Notes: generated from the sequence alone by a model not told the origin. A stretch of 64,000 nt of DNA from Paenibacillus curdlanolyticus YK9 (GCF_000179615.1 NZ_AEDD01000001.1:62001-126000); one strand, 5' to 3'. Counted from the stretch's first letter, positions 25,901 through 34,729 are shown. Translations and numbers: made by a program.

Positions 25901-28900
25901 TCATCGCTTGACCCGCGCAGCCCAAGAGGCCAACGTCACGCTGAATACGTTATTGTTCGCTGCGTATACGCTCTTGCTTCAACAGTTCAGCGGGCAGCAA
26001 GAAATTATCGTCGGCACCGTAGTGTCCGGTCGGAACCATAAGCAAATCGAAGGCATTATTGGCGCCTTCCTAAGCTTGCTTCCGATCAAACAAACGATTA
26101 TCGCAGAAGAGACGATCCGCCAGTTCCTGTCATCCTGCAACGAGGCAATGCTGGGCGCCTTCGAGAACCAGGATTATCATTATACGAGCATGATCGAGCT
26201 GTGCAATATTAAGCTGGATCGTTCGAGGAACCCGTTATTCGATACGGCGCTGATTTTCCACAATGAGTATGACGGGAAAGTGTCGCTTGAAGCGGGCGGA
26301 ATTCCGTTCACTGTCCGTTCGATCTCTCATAATCGCTCGCAGCTTGATCTTAAACTCGATATTTATACTAGCCAATCGGATGCGCTCATGTGCCATCTCG
26401 AATATAAGACGGACTTGTTCAAGCAGGAGACGGTAGAGGACTTCATTGCCAAGTTCCACTCGCTTCTGAGTGAGTTTAGCAGCCATGCAGACAAGCGAAT
26501 CGATGAGCTGCAGCTTCTATCCGAAGAAGAGAAGCTGCAGGTGCAGCAGCGATTGGAGCAAAATGTGCGCGGCATTGGCCAAAGCATCGAACTCGCGATC
26601 AGCGCATCCTTCACGGCTGAGCCAATCGATCGTCATGTGGCATGGTGGGCAAGCGAGTTTTCGCTTCCGCTTGACCTGAAATTCGCTGCGTACAATCAGG
26701 TATTCATGGAGCTGCTTGAGCCTTCCAGCTTGCTCTCGACGAATAAAGGGGCTAACGTGCTGCTCGTTCGGTTCGAGGACTGGATTCGCTACAACCCTTC
26801 GAATCAGGACGCTGTCCTGTGCGAGGAGCTGGAGCGCAGCTATCGGGAATTCACCTCGATCTTGGTGGACAAGCAGAAGTCGGTTCCCTACTTCGTCGGC
26901 GTCTTCCCGATCGCAACGCATCTGGGGTTGAGCGAGGCTGTTGCGGCTTGTCTGGAGCGGTTAAGTAAGCAGTGGCAGCAGCTGATCGAGGAGCTCGATC
27001 ACGTGTATCCGCTTGATTTTACAAGCATTGCTGACTTGTATCAGGTTCATGCGATCTTTGATCCGGTCAAAGACGCCGAAGGCCACATTCCGTTCACCGA
27101 CGAGTTTATGGCGGCGATGGGCGCGACCATCGTACGCGCGATTCACAGTTGGAAAAGCCCGTCGTTTAAAGTCATTGTGCTCGATTGCGACAACACGCTA
27201 TGGTCCGGCGTATGCGGGGAAGACGGGCCAATGGGCGTACAGGTAACGGATTCGTTTGCTGCGCTGCAGCGCTTCATGCTGCAGAAGCGGGAAAAAGGCA
27301 TGCTGCTGGCATTAAGCAGCAAAAACAATGAAGCGGACGTGTGGGAAGTATTCGAGCACAACCCGAATATGCTGCTCAAGAAGGAGCACTTTATCGGCTG
27401 GAAAATTAACTGGGAAGCGAAGTCGGCTAATCTGAGGGAGCTAGCGGTCGACTTGAACCTCGGCTTGGACAGCTTCATTTTCCTTGATGATAACGTGATG
27501 GAATGCTCGGAAATGATGATGAATTGCCCGGAAGTATTGACGTTGAATCTGCCGCGGGAGGAGCGTGAAATCTCTTCGTACCTGCGTCATGTTTGGGCGT
27601 TCGACCAGCTGATTGTAACTGACGAGGATCTCAAGCGCTCCGAAAGATACATTCAGGAGAAGCAGCGTCAGGAGGTTCAGCAGGAAGCGCATTCGCCATT
27701 GGATTACTTGCGTGGCCTTGAATTGAAGATGAGCATGCGAGCGGTGGAGCCATCGCAGATTGCTAGGGTATCCCAGCTGACCAAACGCACCAACCAATTT
27801 AATCTGAGCACGATTCGCCGTTCAGAGGATGAGATTAAGCAGTTGATGGACACATCTGAGACGGCTTGCTGGTCGATCGAGGTTGCGGACCGGTTCGGCG
27901 ATTATGGGCTAGTAGGCGTGGTCATTGCAATCAGACAGGAGCAAAGCTTGTTCATCGATACGTTCCTGCTTAGCTGCCGCGTGCTTGGAAGAACTGTCGA
28001 GGATGCGGTCATGACCGGCCTTGCGCAATATTGTGCTGCGAATGGGCTGACGACGCTAGAGGCTAAGTTCTATCCAACGAACAAAAATGAACCGTTCCTT
28101 GCCTTTATCGAGCGAGCAGGCTGGGAGAAGTCAGAGGAAACGGCGGACTATGCCGCATATAGACTGCCTGTCGACGCGATTCAAGCGGATGCCCAGATTA
28201 TCGATTGCTACTATAATGCCGCCTATCCTGTACAAGACGCTGCAAGCTCAGTCAAGCAGGAAATGCTGCAAGCGGTTAGCCAAATCGCTGCCGCATCGGC
28301 CGTTGCAGAGCCAGATGGATCCGCCGAGTGGACGGTGCCGACTTGGGACGTGCATCAGATTAACGATGAAGCGCTGCTTCATGCCAAGCATCTTACGCCA
28401 ATTCGTTATCACAGCGCTTATTTGATCATGGATAAGCAGCGGGAAGAGCAGCTGACGAGCAGCGCTGCAACGGATGAGTATTACGAGGCGCCGCGAACAG
28501 AGGCTGAGAAAAGAATCGCTGAGGTTTGGCAGAATACGCTGGGCATCGACCGCATTAGCGTGTACAGCAAGTTCTTTGATATCGGCGGAACGTCGTTGTC
28601 TGGCATTCAGATCGTTTCGACGCTGTCGATGGAATTCGAGCTTTCGCTTAATGATTTCTTCGAATACGATACGATTGCAAGCTTAGCTAAGAACGTGCCG
28701 TTCAAGCCGAACTACTTGCTGGAGCTCTTGAAGGAGAAAGAGGAGCTAGCGAAAATCGAGCTTAAGGCCAATATCGAAGAGGACCCTGCTATCAAAGCAC
28801 AGCTGGATCAGTACGAGGAAGAGCTGTCCGCCTGCCGCGAGATGGACTTGACGGATGTCGTGGTGTACAAAGACATTCTGTTAACAGGGGCAACAGGCTA

Positions 28901-29966
28901 TCTCGGCATACACTTGCTGCATGATTTGTTGACCACGACGACAAGCAACGTTCATATGATTGTCCGCGGTGCCGATGCAGCAGAAGCTGAGGCGAGACTT
29001 CAAGCGAAGCTGGCGTTCTACTTCTCCGAGGATTTGGCTAGTCGCTACGCAGATCGGATATTTGTTTATAACGGCGACGTGGCGGAAGAGCGGCTCGGAC
29101 TGTCGGAAGAGCAATATGCCATGCTGGCAGACGTAATTGATTGCATCATTAACTCGGCAGCGAATGTCACGCATTATGGCCGCTATCAAGATTCGCATCG
29201 CGTGAACGTGCTCGGTACGGAGCGGCTCGTCGATCTTGCGTTTGCCGGTCAGCGCAAGGTGCTTCATCATATTTCGACTCCGCTGGTTGCATTCGGGAAA
29301 ATCGACGGCGTCGATGATGTGCTGTACACCGAGAACGAGCATGATCTGGGGCAGGATGATGACAATATTTACTTCCTGACGAAGCTGGAATCGGAGAGGG
29401 TTATCGTGGCCGCACGGGAGAGAGGGCTTGCGTGCAGCATATTCCGCGTGGGCAACTTGAACTACAATACCGAGACGATGAAGTTCCAGGAGAATATCGA
29501 AGGCAGTGCGTTGTACAGCATGATCAAATCATTTATTAACATTAAGATGGTGCCTTCCTTAAGCGGAAGAGGGCTGGACTTCTCGTTCGTTAACCATGTG
29601 ACGCAGGCGATCCTGCTCCTGTTCAATAAGAAGCAGCTTCAGAACAAGACCCATCATCTCTATAATTCCAACCGCATTAACGGTTTGCAGCTTGGCGAGT
29701 ACATTCAACAATCCGGATACACCGACGTCGAGCTGCGAACCGTAGGAGAAATATTCGGAAGCTATCATATCAAAGAGCTCCAAGAGGATATTATGAATAT
29801 CGTTATTCACGGCGGTCTCATGGGCAATCTTCGAGACACGAACTTCCATATGCGCGCGGATCGGACTAATTTATTGCTGGAGCGGCTCGGCTTTACATGG
29901 AAGCCAGTCGATCAGACGAACGTGCAGAGCATGCTGAGATACGCCGAGCAAGTAGGATTTCTTTAA
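22986..29966 (+). CDS. hybrid PKS/NRPS-like megasynthase: KS-ACP-C-FkbH-ACP-reductase
   Basis: 2326 residues. KS 25-455 with Cys204 (DTACSSS), His337 (EAHGTG) and His377 (SIGHLDD), all intact; linker to about 640 ending YPFERSRCW, no AT and no KR; ACP1 650-735 with Ser692; condensation domain 745-1180 with HHIVSDG at 878-884; FkbH-like domain 1195-1735 with the HAD motif DCDNTLWSG at 1400 and the C-terminal GNAT-like part, a type that loads a three-carbon glyceryl unit from 1,3-bisphosphoglycerate onto an ACP; ACP2 1835-1905 with Ser1870; thioester reductase 1960-2326 with TGATGYLG at 1967, Ser/Thr 2097-2098 and the pair Tyr2129/Lys2133. Inferred order: extend the acyl chain by malonate, join it to glyceryl-ACP2, release by NADPH reduction. 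Start ATG 22986 overlaps the acyltransferase end. Confidence 0.9.
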   Translation: MLKLDDLQLDDMFLSETPDIKEISGNEIAIIGMSARLPQAEGLDDFWSNLKESLDCVGEFPAARRKDAGSLLRGIGIDDQSIAFGDGAYLSDVDKFDYRFFQLSPMEASLMNPAQRLFLETVWKTIEDAGYGGKKLKGSKTGVFLGHTSIPFAHSYYDYSRFIAEKDMSLVPMAIPGNLNAMIASRISYLLDLKGPSLVIDTACSSSLVAVHMACQSIRNGECETAIAGGVKINLFPIDSEHKLGIESSSDRARTFDDHADGTGRGEGVAAVLLKPLSHALKDGDQIYAVIKGSSINQDGSSIGITAPNALTQEEVIDEAWHNAGIDPTTIAYIEAHGTGTKLGDPIEITGINRAFSRHTDRKQFCAIGSVKSSIGHLDDAAGIVGMIKAVLALKNKAIPPTLHFTYPNRNIEFEQSAVYVSNSLSDWEYEGFPRRSGVSAFGLSGTNCHVVLEEAPEREAVGAESGKPYLLTLSAKSRSSIEQLVASYDDYVQSEAFSEVSLADMSSTMNTGRGHYNYRIAIVASNREEVRASFRALVQGGLQSYPELHVRFNETMASNEAIHSLSRKAADMVRSALDVNQLDGKLLDTLSELYTDGADIDFESLYFGDAIRKLSLPVYPFERSRCWIELNPRHVSAEQLDSQTQQQVALSGRVNGEYTQTESAVAQIWGQTLGFNDIQVDANYYELGGDSVIASRIVNALNQQFGLQVDVTGLLRNPTVEQLASHLDAMASAEGQGLSDELRIVPVEKRDYYDASLIQKQCYAQEQFSNIGTALNMPLVMEFQSAADAGRIQRTLQALLDRHESLRTSFAFAEGDLVQFVHDNPALTWAERNVTQAEVDEAIHAFIQPFDLGAGPLFRSMLLHVDGQRDVLIVDMHHIVSDGTSYQIFVQEFITLYEGGTLPPLEVQNKDYCTWQKQFMQTERYEKQQAYWKHILFENVPTLQLPQDFKRGDGRGFEGNTLKFELSDETVHRLTRAAQEANVTLNTLLFAAYTLLLQQFSGQQEIIVGTVVSGRNHKQIEGIIGAFLSLLPIKQTIIAEETIRQFLSSCNEAMLGAFENQDYHYTSMIELCNIKLDRSRNPLFDTALIFHNEYDGKVSLEAGGIPFTVRSISHNRSQLDLKLDIYTSQSDALMCHLEYKTDLFKQETVEDFIAKFHSLLSEFSSHADKRIDELQLLSEEEKLQVQQRLEQNVRGIGQSIELAISASFTAEPIDRHVAWWASEFSLPLDLKFAAYNQVFMELLEPSSLLSTNKGANVLLVRFEDWIRYNPSNQDAVLCEELERSYREFTSILVDKQKSVPYFVGVFPIATHLGLSEAVAACLERLSKQWQQLIEELDHVYPLDFTSIADLYQVHAIFDPVKDAEGHIPFTDEFMAAMGATIVRAIHSWKSPSFKVIVLDCDNTLWSGVCGEDGPMGVQVTDSFAALQRFMLQKREKGMLLALSSKNNEADVWEVFEHNPNMLLKKEHFIGWKINWEAKSANLRELAVDLNLGLDSFIFLDDNVMECSEMMMNCPEVLTLNLPREEREISSYLRHVWAFDQLIVTDEDLKRSERYIQEKQRQEVQQEAHSPLDYLRGLELKMSMRAVEPSQIARVSQLTKRTNQFNLSTIRRSEDEIKQLMDTSETACWSIEVADRFGDYGLVGVVIAIRQEQSLFIDTFLLSCRVLGRTVEDAVMTGLAQYCAANGLTTLEAKFYPTNKNEPFLAFIERAGWEKSEETADYAAYRLPVDAIQADAQIIDCYYNAAYPVQDAASSVKQEMLQAVSQIAAASAVAEPDGSAEWTVPTWDVHQINDEALLHAKHLTPIRYHSAYLIMDKQREEQLTSSAATDEYYEAPRTEAEKRIAEVWQNTLGIDRISVYSKFFDIGGTSLSGIQIVSTLSMEFELSLNDFFEYDTIASLAKNVPFKPNYLLELLKEKEELAKIELKANIEEDPAIKAQLDQYEEELSACREMDLTDVVVYKDILLTGATGYLGIHLLHDLLTTTTSNVHMIVRGADAAEAEARLQAKLAFYFSEDLASRYADRIFVYNGDVAEERLGLSEEQYAMLADVIDCIINSAANVTHYGRYQDSHRVNVLGTERLVDLAFAGQRKVLHHISTPLVAFGKIDGVDDVLYTENEHDLGQDDDNIYFLTKLESERVIVAARERGLACSIFRVGNLNYNTETMKFQENIEGSALYSMIKSFINIKMVPSLSGRGLDFSFVNHVTQAILLLFNKKQLQNKTHHLYNSNRINGLQLGEYIQQSGYTDVELRTVGEIFGSYHIKELQEDIMNIVIHGGLMGNLRDTNFHMRADRTNLLLERLGFTWKPVDQTNVQSMLRYAEQVGFL

Positions 29967-29979
29967 TGGGGGCTAACGG

Positions 29980-30915
29980 ATGAAGATTTTATTTTTTGGC
30001 GCTGGCGTGATCAGCGCGATTTATGGGAGCGCGTTGAAGCAGCAAGGACACGATGTCGTCCACTACGTGCGTCCTTCCCGGCTTGATAAGCTGAAGCAAG
30101 GGATCGAGCTGCATCTCATGGATGGACGGAACAAAAACAAGGTGACGAGCAGCCGGTATCCGATCAGCTGTGTGGGCGAGCTTCCGAATATGGATGACTT
30201 CGATTTGATTGTTGTCAGCGTACGGCACTATCAGCTGGAGAATGTGCTTGCAGAGCTTGCAGGCAAAACGGGAAATGCGACGCTATTATTTTTCAATCAT
30301 ATCTGGTCGGATTTCTCGTTGGTTACGTCCTATATTCCTGCCGATAAGTTTCTATGGGGGTTCCCTTCCGGTGGCGGGGGGTTCCGGGATGCAGACGGCA
30401 CGGAATTGGACGGCGTACTGATGAATCGCGTTCATATCGCGGAAATTAACGGCGAGGCAACGCCTCGCCTCCAGAAGGTTGCGGAGCTGTTCCATGGCAT
30501 TGGGCTCCGAACGATCCATCCGCCTAATGTGCTGCATTGGCAATGGAAGCATTTTTCCCTTAATGCGGGCATTAGCAACGGGATTCTGAAGGCTGGAGGC
30601 GACGAGAAATTTCTATCCAGCGTTCCTCGGATTCGCCAAGGCATCCTCTTTATTCGGGAAGCGCTTGAGGTTACGCGGTCAAGAGGCGTAGATATCAAGC
30701 AATTTGCGGATGCGAAAGTGTTCTTTATGCCTTCATGGGTTGCGGCATGCGCATTCTGGATGGCGATGCGAATCAACAAGGCGCAGGCGACGATTTTTAA
30801 GCTGCATAAGGGCGCGGAGGAAAATAAAATCATTTATCGCGATTTGATGGAAGTCGCCAAACGCAACGGCGTTGAAACGCCGGGATTAAACGCAATGAAG
30901 AGCATGCATGGCTAA
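29980..30915 (+). CDS. ketopantoate reductase-like (PanE/ApbA family) protein
   Basis: 311 residues with the N-terminal Rossmann motif ILFFGAGVISAIYGSAL and VRPSRL (phosphate-binding Arg suggests NADPH), VVSVRHYQLENVL, and a helical C-terminal domain with WQWKHFSLNAGISNGIL where the family has its catalytic Lys/Asn. It starts 13 bases after the megasynthase with GGGGGC upstream. In this operon it is more likely a tailoring reductase acting on a keto or aldehyde intermediate of the product than a pantothenate enzyme; panB/panC are absent. Substrate unknown. Confidence 0.8.
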   Translation: MKILFFGAGVISAIYGSALKQQGHDVVHYVRPSRLDKLKQGIELHLMDGRNKNKVTSSRYPISCVGELPNMDDFDLIVVSVRHYQLENVLAELAGKTGNATLLFFNHIWSDFSLVTSYIPADKFLWGFPSGGGGFRDADGTELDGVLMNRVHIAEINGEATPRLQKVAELFHGIGLRTIHPPNVLHWQWKHFSLNAGISNGILKAGGDEKFLSSVPRIRQGILFIREALEVTRSRGVDIKQFADAKVFFMPSWVAACAFWMAMRINKAQATIFKLHKGAEENKIIYRDLMEVAKRNGVETPGLNAMKSMHG

Positions 30916-32284
30916 TCGTGCCGTGGATGATTCCAATAAAGAGAACAAAGAGGCGAGTGCAATGAGCGAAGTTCAAATTCCCGATCAATTCCCTACAGCG
31001 GGGCAGGATTGGGCCAATTACGTGGCAGGCTACGATACGATTGATACGCCGTTGAAAGCGGTGCTTACCTTCGATGGTCATTTGGACGCGGAGCTGATAA
31101 GTCGCGCAGTCCGGTTGTCTATCGATGCGGAGCCGGTTCTCGGCTGCCGATTCGTCGAGCATCCGAAGCAGCCCTCTTGGGAGCGATTCGAATCTATCGA
31201 TGATCGAACATGGTGCCGCATCGAGGTAACCGATGATCATCAGGCGGCGCTGCAGCAGTTTATGCAGGGCAATCCGGAGCCGAAAGAGCAGCTTGTGCAT
31301 GTGCTCGTCATTCGGACGGAGCAGCACGATACGTTATGCGTCGTGCTCGACCATGCTTATTGTGACGCGTCGGGCGTCAAGGAGTATTTGCAGCTGGTAT
31401 CCCGCATTTATGGCGAGTTATGCAAGGATTCGGGATATGTTCCGGAAGTAAACGCCAGCGGCACGCGCGATGCAAGCGATGTGTTTCGCGCACTAGGTTA
31501 TCCGAACGCTGCTTCCGCCGTTCGCGGCCAAGCGCCTGCTTCGAAGCCGACATGGGCGTTTCCATATGTTCGGGAAAGCGCGAATGAGCAGCTTCGAGTG
31601 GGCATGCGTCGACTATCGCAGGCCGAATTCAAGCAGCTAAGGAGCTATGGCAAGGAGCACCGGGCGACGGTCAATGATCTGCTGCTTGCGGTCTTTTACC
31701 GGGCAATGTTCGCGTTCGTCGCACCTAAAGCTTATGAGCCGATGGAAGTGACGACAGCCGTTAACCTTCGGCGTTATTTGCCTAATGAGCAAGCGGCATC
31801 GATTTGCAATTTGTCGGGGATCGAAACGGTTAAGCTCGCGCGCATGGCCGGAGAGCCATTCGTCGCTACGCTTCGCCGCGCTGTCCAAGGGATGAATCAA
31901 ATCAAACAAGGCACGCCGGGAATCCAGAACGCAGCTGCAATGGAAATGCTCCGGAATATGGATTATAAGGATGTCAACATGTTCTTGCGCGGCGCGCGCC
32001 AAAGGCTTGTTGCCGGGGGCATGGCGACTCCGTTATTTTCTAACTTCGGACTCGTAGCGGATCATCCGTTTACGTTCGGCGATCGGGCTGTAGCGGATGC
32101 CTACTTTATCTCTTCGGCTGCGTATCCGCCCGGATTGATATTCGGCTTCAGCAGCTACAACCAAGTGCTCACGTTAACGATTAGCTTCTATGAGCCTGCG
32201 ATTCGCAAGGAGGATGTGGAAGCGTTCCTGGATCTATGCATGCAGGAGCTTGCGTTTTGTACGAAAGAGAACGTTCATTCATAG
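30908..32284 (+). CDS. free-standing condensation/acyltransferase-type protein
   Basis: 458 residues of the CoA-dependent acyltransferase superfamily (NRPS C domain, PapA, alcohol acyltransferase fold). The catalytic motif is DHAYCDASG (HxxxD with the second H of HHxxxDG retained), near residue 145; later VNLRRYLP and LFSNFGLV correspond to the DFG-like latch region. Such enzymes esterify an alcohol with an acyl group from CoA or a carrier protein. Two starts are possible: ATG 30908, overlapping the previous gene, and ATG 30962 with GAGGCGAG before it. Last gene of the operon; it may acylate the hydroxyl left by the reductase. Confidence 0.78.
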   Translation: MANRAVDDSNKENKEASAMSEVQIPDQFPTAGQDWANYVAGYDTIDTPLKAVLTFDGHLDAELISRAVRLSIDAEPVLGCRFVEHPKQPSWERFESIDDRTWCRIEVTDDHQAALQQFMQGNPEPKEQLVHVLVIRTEQHDTLCVVLDHAYCDASGVKEYLQLVSRIYGELCKDSGYVPEVNASGTRDASDVFRALGYPNAASAVRGQAPASKPTWAFPYVRESANEQLRVGMRRLSQAEFKQLRSYGKEHRATVNDLLLAVFYRAMFAFVAPKAYEPMEVTTAVNLRRYLPNEQAASICNLSGIETVKLARMAGEPFVATLRRAVQGMNQIKQGTPGIQNAAAMEMLRNMDYKDVNMFLRGARQRLVAGGMATPLFSNFGLVADHPFTFGDRAVADAYFISSAAYPPGLIFGFSSYNQVLTLTISFYEPAIRKEDVEAFLDLCMQELAFCTKENVHS

Positions 32285-32304
32285 ATTCCGACCTTCATTA
32301 CAGC

Positions 32305-32346
32305 AAGGGGGGAGACTCCGCGGCATGCGGTTTCGCCCTCCTTTTT
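32305..32346 (+). terminator. terminator of the lipid-synthase operon
   Basis: AAGGGGGG / CCCTCCTT outer arms with CCGC/GCGG inner pairing, then TTTTT. The arms also form the start of a possible 24-residue reading frame. Confidence 0.55.
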
Positions 32347-32399
32347 GGCTTGTAATCCCGCTGATTATGTTGTTGATGTTGGCGGCGCAGCAACGCTGA
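32325..32399 (+). CDS. possible 24-residue membrane peptide
   Basis: ATG 32325 with AAGGGGGGAG 10 bases upstream encodes MRFRPPFWLVIPLIMLLMLAAQQR: positive N-terminus, one hydrophobic helix, polar end. The ribosome site coincides with the left arm of the operon terminator, so this may be chance. No relative is known to me. Confidence 0.3.
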   Translation: MRFRPPFWLVIPLIMLLMLAAQQR

Positions 32400-32547
32400 G
32401 GCGGTTATTAGCCTCGAACAAATGCGTAATAAATCTCTCAATAAACCGTAGAACGCCTAATTGTGCTTCAGCTCTTGCAGGAATACGATTAATATGAAAT
32501 CTCATCCATTTAATCGTGTTCATCCATTCCCCCAGGAGGTTATTCCA

Positions 32548-34626
32548 TTGAAACATCGGTATTTTTATATCCTACTCGTGCTCATAGCCGGGTTAGGCGC
32601 CGGGTTGTTCTGGTCTTGGCCGAAGAGCGAAGAGGAGAGTCAGCCAACTGCTGCTGGCGCTCAGATTGCGGTGACGCATGCGAGCGACGCTGCGCATGCC
32701 ATTCGTTATTTATCCCCGCAATATGAAGTGAAGGTTCATCGAGATATTGAATACGCCATGAAGGCGAATGAGACAGCTGCGTTAGAATCATTGAAGCTGG
32801 ACGTGTACGAGCCGGCCAATGATGAGTCGAAGGAACGGTCGGTGTTTCTATTCATCCATGGCGGCGGTTATCGCGAAGGGACGAAAGCGGATGCTGCCGA
32901 GTTTTCTACCGCTCTGGCGAAGCGAGGATACGTCGTACTGTCGATGGATTATCGGCTGAAGAAAGAACCTGAGGCCAATATGGCGCTCACGCTGCAGCAT
33001 GATTACGAAGATATTGCGGATGTGGTGCAGTGGGTCGCCGACAATGCGGCTGGCTATGGCATGGACCCGTCGAAAATTGCCATTGGCGGCGATTCAGCGG
33101 GAGGGCATCTTGCGCTGAATTATGTGAATGCGTATTTGACGCTCGATCCGGCGCATGCGTCATCAATTTATGCGATTGTCGATATCTATGGGGGAGAGCT
33201 GGATAAAAGCGTGGCTGCGAAGCTTCCGCCTGTATTGATCGTCCACGGCACGATCGATCAATTGATTCCTTATCAATTAAGCGTGAATTTAAAGGAGCAG
33301 CTGCAGCAATCTGGCATCTATCAGGATTTGTTTACGATGGAAGGCGTAGGACACGATTATAAGAATGCCAAGTACCTGGATGAAATCGTAGAGACAACGG
33401 CACATTTCCTCTGGAACGTAAGTCGACACCCGGACCCGAAGCGGCTGCCTGAAAAATCGGGAATCGAAGCGATTTCGGGTGACGCATTTGCGCTAAAGCT
33501 GCCCAAGGCTTATGAGCAGGGGGCTGCTGACGGAAAGCTCAAAGCCGTTCTGCCGCAAGGGTGGTCGGTGGAGCCTGTCAGCGGGAACCCGTCATTGGTA
33601 AATGTACAGCTGCCAGCTGGCTTGGACCGCGGGAACCATACGATATCGTTCTCGCTAGAGCAAGGAGAAGGCGATACGACGAGCTTCGCGATGAATGTGA
33701 AGGTCGGCGATCCGATTTTGCCAAGCTTCCAAAGCTACTATGACTCGAACGATCAAAAGCTAAAGACGCGATTGCTCGTTACGAACCGTTCGATCAAACC
33801 GATCAGCGGCGAATTGCAGGTCGATTATGTAAAAGCGAATCATTCGGCAGGCACGTTCAAAGCGGCGATTGAGCCGATCGAGCCCGGGAAGGACGCGACA
33901 GTGCTTATTCCGGATGTAACGAACGACAAACGAACGGTTCAGATTCGCAATGCGGCAGGCGAGCTGATTCAGCAAACCGAAGAGGTGTTCCATACCGTCT
34001 TGATGCGCAAGCCTAAGCAGCCGATCCAAGTGGATGGTCATCTAACGGAATGGACAGAAGGGGCAACGGAAGCGGATCAAGGCCGGTTTGACATCGCTGA
34101 TGTGAAGCTGCCGGACTGGAAGGGCGAGACGGACTTAAGCGCCGTTGGATATTCGTCATGGGATCAGGATAATTTGTACCTTGCGGTCCAAGTAACCGAT
34201 GATCGCCATTCCCAGACGGAAGCAGGCTTTGGTATTTGGAGCGGGGACAGCGTTCAGTTGGCAATCGGCATTGCTGATGCTGACGGCGGCGCGCCCGATG
34301 CCTATCATGAATTCGGCGTTGCGATGAACGATCAGGGGCAAGCCTCCAAGTGGCGGTGGCTGGCGCCGAACGGCTTTAATGGCGAAGATCGGATGGAGCT
34401 GAACGAAGCGATAAGCCGAGAGGGGCAGTCGACTGTCTATGAGCTGGCGATTCCATGGAAGGAGCTGTTAACCGATACGTCGCTAGTGAAGCCAGGTATG
34501 AAGCTGAAGCTTTCCATGCTGGTTAATGACAATGATGGCACCGGACGGCGGGGCTGGCTCGAGTACAATAGCGGAATCGGCACAGCCAAGGACATTAATG
34601 CTTTCGGCGACGCCTTTTTGCAATAG
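32548..34626 (+). CDS. exported alpha/beta hydrolase with C-terminal CBM9-like domain
   Basis: 692 residues from TTG 32548, chosen for AGGAGG eight bases before it. One N-terminal membrane/signal segment (YFYILLVLIAGLGAGLFW), then an esterase/lipase of the HSL-like type: oxyanion FIHGGGYREG, nucleophile GGDSAGGH, acid in HGTIDQLIP and His in GVGHDY. After about residue 330 a beta-rich linker region and, from about 490 on, a carbohydrate-binding family 9-like domain (IQVDGHLTEWTEG, DNLYLAVQVTDD, SVQLAIG, YELAIPWKEL). It likely deacylates an ester at the cell surface. It starts 263 bases after the synthase operon and a terminator, so co-function is only suggestive. Confidence 0.82.
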   Translation: MKHRYFYILLVLIAGLGAGLFWSWPKSEEESQPTAAGAQIAVTHASDAAHAIRYLSPQYEVKVHRDIEYAMKANETAALESLKLDVYEPANDESKERSVFLFIHGGGYREGTKADAAEFSTALAKRGYVVLSMDYRLKKEPEANMALTLQHDYEDIADVVQWVADNAAGYGMDPSKIAIGGDSAGGHLALNYVNAYLTLDPAHASSIYAIVDIYGGELDKSVAAKLPPVLIVHGTIDQLIPYQLSVNLKEQLQQSGIYQDLFTMEGVGHDYKNAKYLDEIVETTAHFLWNVSRHPDPKRLPEKSGIEAISGDAFALKLPKAYEQGAADGKLKAVLPQGWSVEPVSGNPSLVNVQLPAGLDRGNHTISFSLEQGEGDTTSFAMNVKVGDPILPSFQSYYDSNDQKLKTRLLVTNRSIKPISGELQVDYVKANHSAGTFKAAIEPIEPGKDATVLIPDVTNDKRTVQIRNAAGELIQQTEEVFHTVLMRKPKQPIQVDGHLTEWTEGATEADQGRFDIADVKLPDWKGETDLSAVGYSSWDQDNLYLAVQVTDDRHSQTEAGFGIWSGDSVQLAIGIADADGGAPDAYHEFGVAMNDQGQASKWRWLAPNGFNGEDRMELNEAISREGQSTVYELAIPWKELLTDTSLVKPGMKLKLSMLVNDNDGTGRRGWLEYNSGIGTAKDINAFGDAFLQ

Positions 34627-34729
34627 TAGAGCAAAAACCACCGCTTACTTCGCATAAGCCGACCCGTGCGAGTCAACTAAGGGTGTCCGAATGCAATGAG
34701 AGCCAGTGTTTGCTGGATTGGGAGAAAGC

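Noticed and set aside
28261-28500. Possible frameshift in the megasynthase between FkbH and the second ACP
   Set aside because: The frame is continuous; the Ala/Ser-rich stretch is an ordinary interdomain linker.
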